Positions 15,688 to 19,438 of a stretch of DNA of 19,438 nt are shown in pieces. The DNA comes from an uncultured Methylobacillus sp. Its GTDB lineage: Bacteria > Pseudomonadota > Gammaproteobacteria > Burkholderiales > Methylophilaceae. The stretch's first letter is position 1. Each line of letters opens with the position of its first letter. The stretch lies in NCBI GenBank assembly GCA_946478965.1, contig CAMLDQ010000037.1, positions 1-19,438 on the forward strand, read 5' to 3'. The notes under the pieces are model-generated. The model worked only from the letters and a program-made list of their open reading frames with translations, was not told the origin of the DNA and searched no databases. Both the position numbers and the translations under genes were made by a program.

Positions 15688-16770
15688 TTAGCGTGCCGAA
15701 TACTCTTCGGCCAGCCGCGCAATAAAAGCCTGCTGCTGTACCAGGTCCCGCTCGCCAAATGCCCACGCGTAGTAGGCCTGCCGTTGCGGCCGGAAATGCT
15801 CGGAGGTCTCCAGCGCATCGCGTACCCGATCGGCAATATCGGCGCTTTCGGTAGTGATACGCGCCCCGCAATTGTAGATTGCGAGCAGACGTCCGATGTA
15901 TTCCTCGCTGATCTTCAATTCGCGCATCATCGCGGCGATCGCGTCCGGCGACGACCCCTGGCTTTCGATGAACAGCAGCGGCACATCGTAATAGAGCGCT
16001 TCTTCCGGTGACGATGCCCCGTCCGTAATCACCAGGTCAGCCACGGAAAACAGCGTGGACAGTTTGCAGGAGGTCAGTTCGACCAGAGCGTTGCCGCGTT
16101 CCCGGGCGATCGCTTGCAACTGCCGGAAACCAATCCGGTCATCCAAACGGACCGAGACCGATTGGCTGGGATGCGGGCGCAGAACCAGATTGTAATGACG
16201 CGGGATGTCCCGCAACAGCTTTTCCGCCATTATCTCCCACGACCCGTAAGGCTTGCCTCGCGGCAGATAGAGCAGCGTCTGCGCCGTGGGGTCGAGTCCG
16301 ATACTCTTCAGAAACATCTCGCGGCTGGCACTATCACGCTCCGGAAAATCAAGAAACGGCAGATAGCCGGCACTGATCAGCTTGTCCTCTAGACCGGAAC
16401 CGGCCAGCGTATCGAACATTCGCGGGCCGATCACGCATATCCGGTCGAAATGCTGGAGTGCGGCGATTTCCTTTTGCGCCATGAAAGCGTAGGTGCCGTG
16501 AAAAACCATATAGCTCCTGGCCGAATAGCGCGCCAGAAGCTCACGGTTGGGAGAGCCTGTAAAAATAGCTTGCGCAGCCCGCAGTCGCCGGTCGCCAGAC
16601 GAAAAGCGTCCCAGGGATTCATGCAGAGTCAGCAAATTCGTATCAGGATAGACTTGGCGAATTGCACGAATGGTGCTCGCACGTGTACTGACGAACGTCC
16701 CTCCCAGGGACTGGTAGAGAGGCATCAGCGCCGGAACGGCCTGATACTGCTTGGTGAAGTAGGCAATCAT
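15688..16770 (-). CDS. CDP-glycerol glycerophosphotransferase-like (TagB/TagF type) GT-B enzyme
   Basis: A 360-residue cytosolic or membrane-associated protein resembling the CDP-glycerol:poly(glycerophosphate) glycerophosphotransferase family known from teichoic acid synthesis and from some Gram-negative capsules and LPS. It shows VFHGTYAF with H91, RPHPSQ at 198-203, and DLVITDGASSPEEALYYDVPLLF-like sequence at 246-268, where D250 and E256 correspond to the nucleotide-phosphate site. Together these two histidine motifs and the ITDxxS segment define the family. Whether the donor is CDP-glycerol, CDP-ribitol or another activated group cannot be told, and no CDP-glycerol synthase gene is in the window. 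The ATG overlaps the stop of the upstream GT gene by four bases (ATGA), so the two are translationally coupled. Confidence 0.78.
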   Translation of the reverse strand: MIAYFTKQYQAVPALMPLYQSLGGTFVSTRASTIRAIRQVYPDTNLLTLHESLGRFSSGDRRLRAAQAIFTGSPNRELLARYSARSYMVFHGTYAFMAQKEIAALQHFDRICVIGPRMFDTLAGSGLEDKLISAGYLPFLDFPERDSASREMFLKSIGLDPTAQTLLYLPRGKPYGSWEIMAEKLLRDIPRHYNLVLRPHPSQSVSVRLDDRIGFRQLQAIARERGNALVELTSCKLSTLFSVADLVITDGASSPEEALYYDVPLLFIESQGSSPDAIAAMMRELKISEEYIGRLLAIYNCGARITTESADIADRVRDALETSEHFRPQRQAYYAWAFGERDLVQQQAFIARLAEEYSAR

Positions 16771-18212
16771 TGCGTCACCGTCTTGCAGGTTTCGCCGAAG
16801 CCCAGCACCTCCAGGCTCTTACCACGTTTCAGGTAGGGAGAAAACGACCGTACCACGCAATCCGCCAGCGGTGCGACACGTCTCGCGTTTTCCCCTTCGG
16901 CCAGCAGCAACATGGAAGTATTCTGTGCACGCAGCTTTTGCAGCTGCGCATCGTCCAGCATGGGAATATCCCGGCCCGCATAGTAAAGCAGACGTTCGTC
17001 CAGATCGCGATACCCATACAACGGCACCTGCTTCACCGTATGCACCCACCGCTCGAATAGGGGGAAAGCGGCAATACGATAATCGAATATGCGCGCCTCG
17101 GCGCCGGCATAAAAGCCGGCATAAAGCAGCGGCATCAGCACGCCGAGGCCAAGCAGCCAGCGGCGGGCACCGGCCTTCAGATGCTTAGCCAACTCCCCCA
17201 TGCGCTCGCCGAGGAGGATCGCCAGCAGGGGGTACACCGGTAGCAAATATTTGTCGTGCTTGTCGCTGAACAAGGTATAGATCAGGAAGGGTATGGCGAC
17301 GGCAAGCAGCAGGCTCAGGCAGCGCTTGTCCACCTTCCAGCGGCGCCATGTCGCCAGAGGCGCCACGAAGAGCAGCAGACTAAACGGGAAATAATCCGCA
17401 ACCACCCATACCAGGTAATCGTAAAACGGCTCGCCGCTGGCGCCATGCATCTTGTGCAGCATGTCCTTCTCGATGGTAGCGCGCCAGATATCGAAGCCGA
17501 GGTGCCAAGTCACGGCCACATACCAGGACAAGCCCAGAACCCAGAATATGAGCCAGCCCCACGGGTCGCGCAGCGCCTCCCACTGGCGCGGCTGCTTCTG
17601 GATCAGCGCGTCCACCAGCAGCGGCAGCGTCACGAACAAGAGCGCAAGCGGCCCCTTGGTCAACATCGCCAAGCCGAGCAGGAGGTAACTGACCCGCACC
17701 CAGCCACGGCCGCCTTCGCCCTGCGTGTAGCGCCAGGCGGCCAGCAGTGCTCCACTGCAAAGCGCGGTCAGCAGCATCTCGATTTCGGCGCGGCGCGCAA
17801 ACATCGCGAAGCCGGCATTTGCGACCAGGATCTGCAACGTAAACAAGGCCGGCCAGGCGCCGAACTTGCGGTAAGCGTAGCGGTAACTGGCCCAGGCGAT
17901 CAGGCTGGCCGCCAGCGCCGAGGGCAGGCGCACCGCCCATTCGTTGGCGGAGCCGATCAGGTGGGCGAAGGTGGCGGAAATCCAGTACAGCAGCGGCGGC
18001 TTGGTGATATACAGTTCGCCGTTGATATGCGGCAGCAGCCAGTCGCCGCTGGCGAACATGGTTGCGGCAGGCAGGGCGCGACGCGCCTCGTTGAACGACA
18101 TCAGTGCGATGCCGCCCAATCCCCAGTAGAACACGATCGCGGCAATGACAACGGTCGCCAGCAACAGTCGGCGATACAGCGTCGCCTGCGCGGTGGATGT
18201 CGCCGGAATCAT
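16767..18212 (-). CDS. ArnT/PMT-like (GT39/GT83) lipid-linked-sugar glycosyltransferase
   Basis: A 481-residue inner-membrane protein with about ten or more hydrophobic segments, beginning at 14-37. The periplasmic loop after the first segment reads NEARRALPAATMFASGDWLL then GELYITKPPLLYW. This is the ArnT pattern, but with N41 where the catalytic aspartate is usual and T70 before the KPP instead of glutamate. SDKHDKYLLPVYPLLAILLG (316-335) matches the ArnT K..YilP region. The C-terminal part from about 375 is probably periplasmic. Relatives use undecaprenyl-phosphate sugars to modify lipid A, LPS or proteins; the sugar and acceptor here are unknown. It overlaps by four bases with both neighbours (upstream carbamoyltransferase, downstream glycerophosphotransferase-like gene), so all three are coupled. 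Confidence 0.88.
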   Translation of the reverse strand: MIPATSTAQATLYRRLLLATVVIAAIVFYWGLGGIALMSFNEARRALPAATMFASGDWLLPHINGELYITKPPLLYWISATFAHLIGSANEWAVRLPSALAASLIAWASYRYAYRKFGAWPALFTLQILVANAGFAMFARRAEIEMLLTALCSGALLAAWRYTQGEGGRGWVRVSYLLLGLAMLTKGPLALLFVTLPLLVDALIQKQPRQWEALRDPWGWLIFWVLGLSWYVAVTWHLGFDIWRATIEKDMLHKMHGASGEPFYDYLVWVVADYFPFSLLLFVAPLATWRRWKVDKRCLSLLLAVAIPFLIYTLFSDKHDKYLLPVYPLLAILLGERMGELAKHLKAGARRWLLGLGVLMPLLYAGFYAGAEARIFDYRIAAFPLFERWVHTVKQVPLYGYRDLDERLLYYAGRDIPMLDDAQLQKLRAQNTSMLLLAEGENARRVAPLADCVVRSFSPYLKRGKSLEVLGFGETCKTVTQ

Positions 18213-19438
18213 GTAGCGGGCATTTCCGACTTGGTGACCAGCACGTCCTCCATGATCAGGTACTGCAGGTCGGAACCGAAGAACATGTTGAGCGCGTCGG
18301 TGGGGCTACACACCATCGGTTCGCCGCGACGGTTGAGCGAAGTGTTGAGCACGACACCGTTGCCGTTGAGTTTCTCCAGTTCAACCATCAGGTCATAGTA
18401 GCGCGGGTTGAATTCGCGCTGCAGCACCTGCGCCCGGGCGGTGCCGTCCTCGTGCACGACTTCCGGCACGCGCGTCTTCCAGTCCTCCGCCACTTCGAAG
18501 GTGAAAGTCATGAAAGGTGCCGGGTGCATCGTCTGCAACATCTTGGGGCCGACGGTATCCAGCATGCTTGGGCAGAACGGGCGCCAACGCTCGCGGAACT
18601 TGATCTGCGCATTGATGCGGTCTGCCACCCCTGGCGCACTGGGGCAGCCGAGGATGGAGCGGCCGCCGAGCGCGCGCGGGCCGAATTCCATGCGCCCCTG
18701 GAACCAGGCCACGGGGTTGCCATCGGCAAGGATCTGGGCGATGGTCGCCGGCACGTTGGCTATCTGCTGCCACTTGGGCCGCGCAGGGTGCCTGGCGCAA
18801 GCGGAAATCACGTCCTCATTGCTGTACTGCGGGCCGAGATAGACGTGTTCCATCTTTTCCACCGGCACGCCGCGCGCCACCGACAAATACGACGCCGCGC
18901 CAACCGCGGTGCCGGAATCGCCCGAGGCCGGCTGCACGAACAACTCCTTCACCTCCGGGCGGGCGATGATCTTCTGGTTGAGCTTGACGTTGAGCGCCCC
19001 GCCGCCGGCAAAGGCCAGCTTGCCGGTTTCGCGCAGAATGTCGCCCAGGTAGTAATCCATCATTTCCAGCGCCAGCTTTTCGAACAAGGCCTGCATGCTG
19101 GCGGCATAGTGAATATAAGGGTCGTCGGCGATGTCGCCTTCGCGCTTGGGGCCCAGCCACTCCACCAGCCTGGGCGAGAAGTAATAGCCCTTGCCCTTTT
19201 CCTTGTAGCGGCGGAAGCCGATCACATTGGCGTAGTCGGTGTTGATGATGAGCTCGCCGTTCTCGAACTTGGCGAGGCGGGAGAAATCGTACCTGGCCGC
19301 ATCGCCGTAGGGCGCCATGCCCATTACCTTGTACTCGCCGTCCAGCATCTCGAAGCCGAGATACTCGGTGATCGCACCGTACAGGCCGCCCAGCGAATCC
19401 GGATCGTAGAATTCCTTGATCTTGTGGATCTTGCCGTT
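18209..19438 (-). CDS. Carbamoyltransferase, NodU/CmcH/TobZ family (5' truncated)
   Basis: The frame is open to the window edge, giving 409 C-terminal residues; the start and about 150-180 N-terminal residues, including the usual metal-binding histidines, lie outside. The family transfers carbamoyl from carbamoyl phosphate (through carbamoyl-AMP) to a hydroxyl of a sugar or antibiotic. In the fragment, YKVMGMAPYGD, FAGGGALNVKLNQKI (143-157), VQPASGDSGTAVGAA, FQGRMEFGPRALGGRSILG (246-264) and RWRPFCPSML are all family hallmarks. NTSLNRRGEP with the C-terminal domain follows. Homologues modify Nod factors, and in Pseudomonas aeruginosa a protein of this family carbamoylates the LPS core heptose. 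The nearby heptose genes make a similar role here attractive but unproven. Its stop overlaps the next gene's start by four bases. Confidence 0.93.
   Translation of the reverse strand, partial: NGKIHKIKEFYDPDSLGGLYGAITEYLGFEMLDGEYKVMGMAPYGDAARYDFSRLAKFENGELIINTDYANVIGFRRYKEKGKGYYFSPRLVEWLGPKREGDIADDPYIHYAASMQALFEKLALEMMDYYLGDILRETGKLAFAGGGALNVKLNQKIIARPEVKELFVQPASGDSGTAVGAASYLSVARGVPVEKMEHVYLGPQYSNEDVISACARHPARPKWQQIANVPATIAQILADGNPVAWFQGRMEFGPRALGGRSILGCPSAPGVADRINAQIKFRERWRPFCPSMLDTVGPKMLQTMHPAPFMTFTFEVAEDWKTRVPEVVHEDGTARAQVLQREFNPRYYDLMVELEKLNGNGVVLNTSLNRRGEPMVCSPTDALNMFFGSDLQYLIMEDVLVTKSEMPAT

Noticed and set aside
15617..15871. Minus-strand 84-codon frame across the start of the 15475-15687 gap
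   Set aside because: Mostly out-of-frame sequence of the glycerophosphotransferase-like gene; no similarity recognised.
17256..18398. Plus-strand 380-codon frame antisense to the ArnT-like gene
   Set aside because: Gln/Arg/His-rich shadow of a hydrophobic membrane protein gene read backwards.

Overview
The window is a GC-rich, densely packed stretch of bacterial chromosome. Gene content and order (lysC then tRNA-Ser, nadK-recN, hrcA next to hemH, hldD-gmhA-hldE-waaF) point to a Gram-negative proteobacterium that makes LPS. A betaproteobacterium of the Nitrosomonadales/Gallionellaceae type is most likely; this is an inference from gene order and protein character, not a database result. No mobile element, integrase, CRISPR array or rRNA was found.

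Layout. (1) 1-570: the 3' end of lysC, then a tRNA-Ser(GCU) with its own promoter and a hairpin terminator. (2) 588-2148: a divergent pair, a DUF3095 protein that looks like a class III nucleotide cyclase domain (minus) and a small four-cysteine protein with a strong ribosome site (plus). (3) 2159-6855, minus strand: nadK, recN, a DUF1289 protein and an Fe-S superfamily 2 helicase of the DinG/YoaA type, which reads as one operon for NADP supply and DNA repair. (4) 7039-9158, plus strand: hrcA (heat-shock repressor) overlapping hemH (ferrochelatase). (5) 9204-14802, plus strand: hldD, gmhA, hldE and waaF, which make ADP-heptose and add the second heptose to the LPS inner core, followed by a translationally coupled GT-C membrane glycosyltransferase. 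(6) 14794-19438, minus strand: a HAD phosphatase and, upstream of it, a coupled trio. In transcription order the trio is a carbamoyltransferase (5' end outside the window), an ArnT/PMT-like lipid-linked-sugar glycosyltransferase and a CDP-glycerol glycerophosphotransferase-like enzyme.

How they fit together. Blocks 5 and 6 meet tail to tail and both concern the cell envelope: block 5 builds the heptose core and block 6 looks like a set of glycan-decorating enzymes (carbamoyl, sugar and phospho-alditol groups). Block 6 is the best candidate for an uncharacterised surface-modification pathway. The DUF3095 protein and its divergent cysteine-rich neighbour are the other poorly understood pair. 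Most of the remainder is conserved housekeeping.
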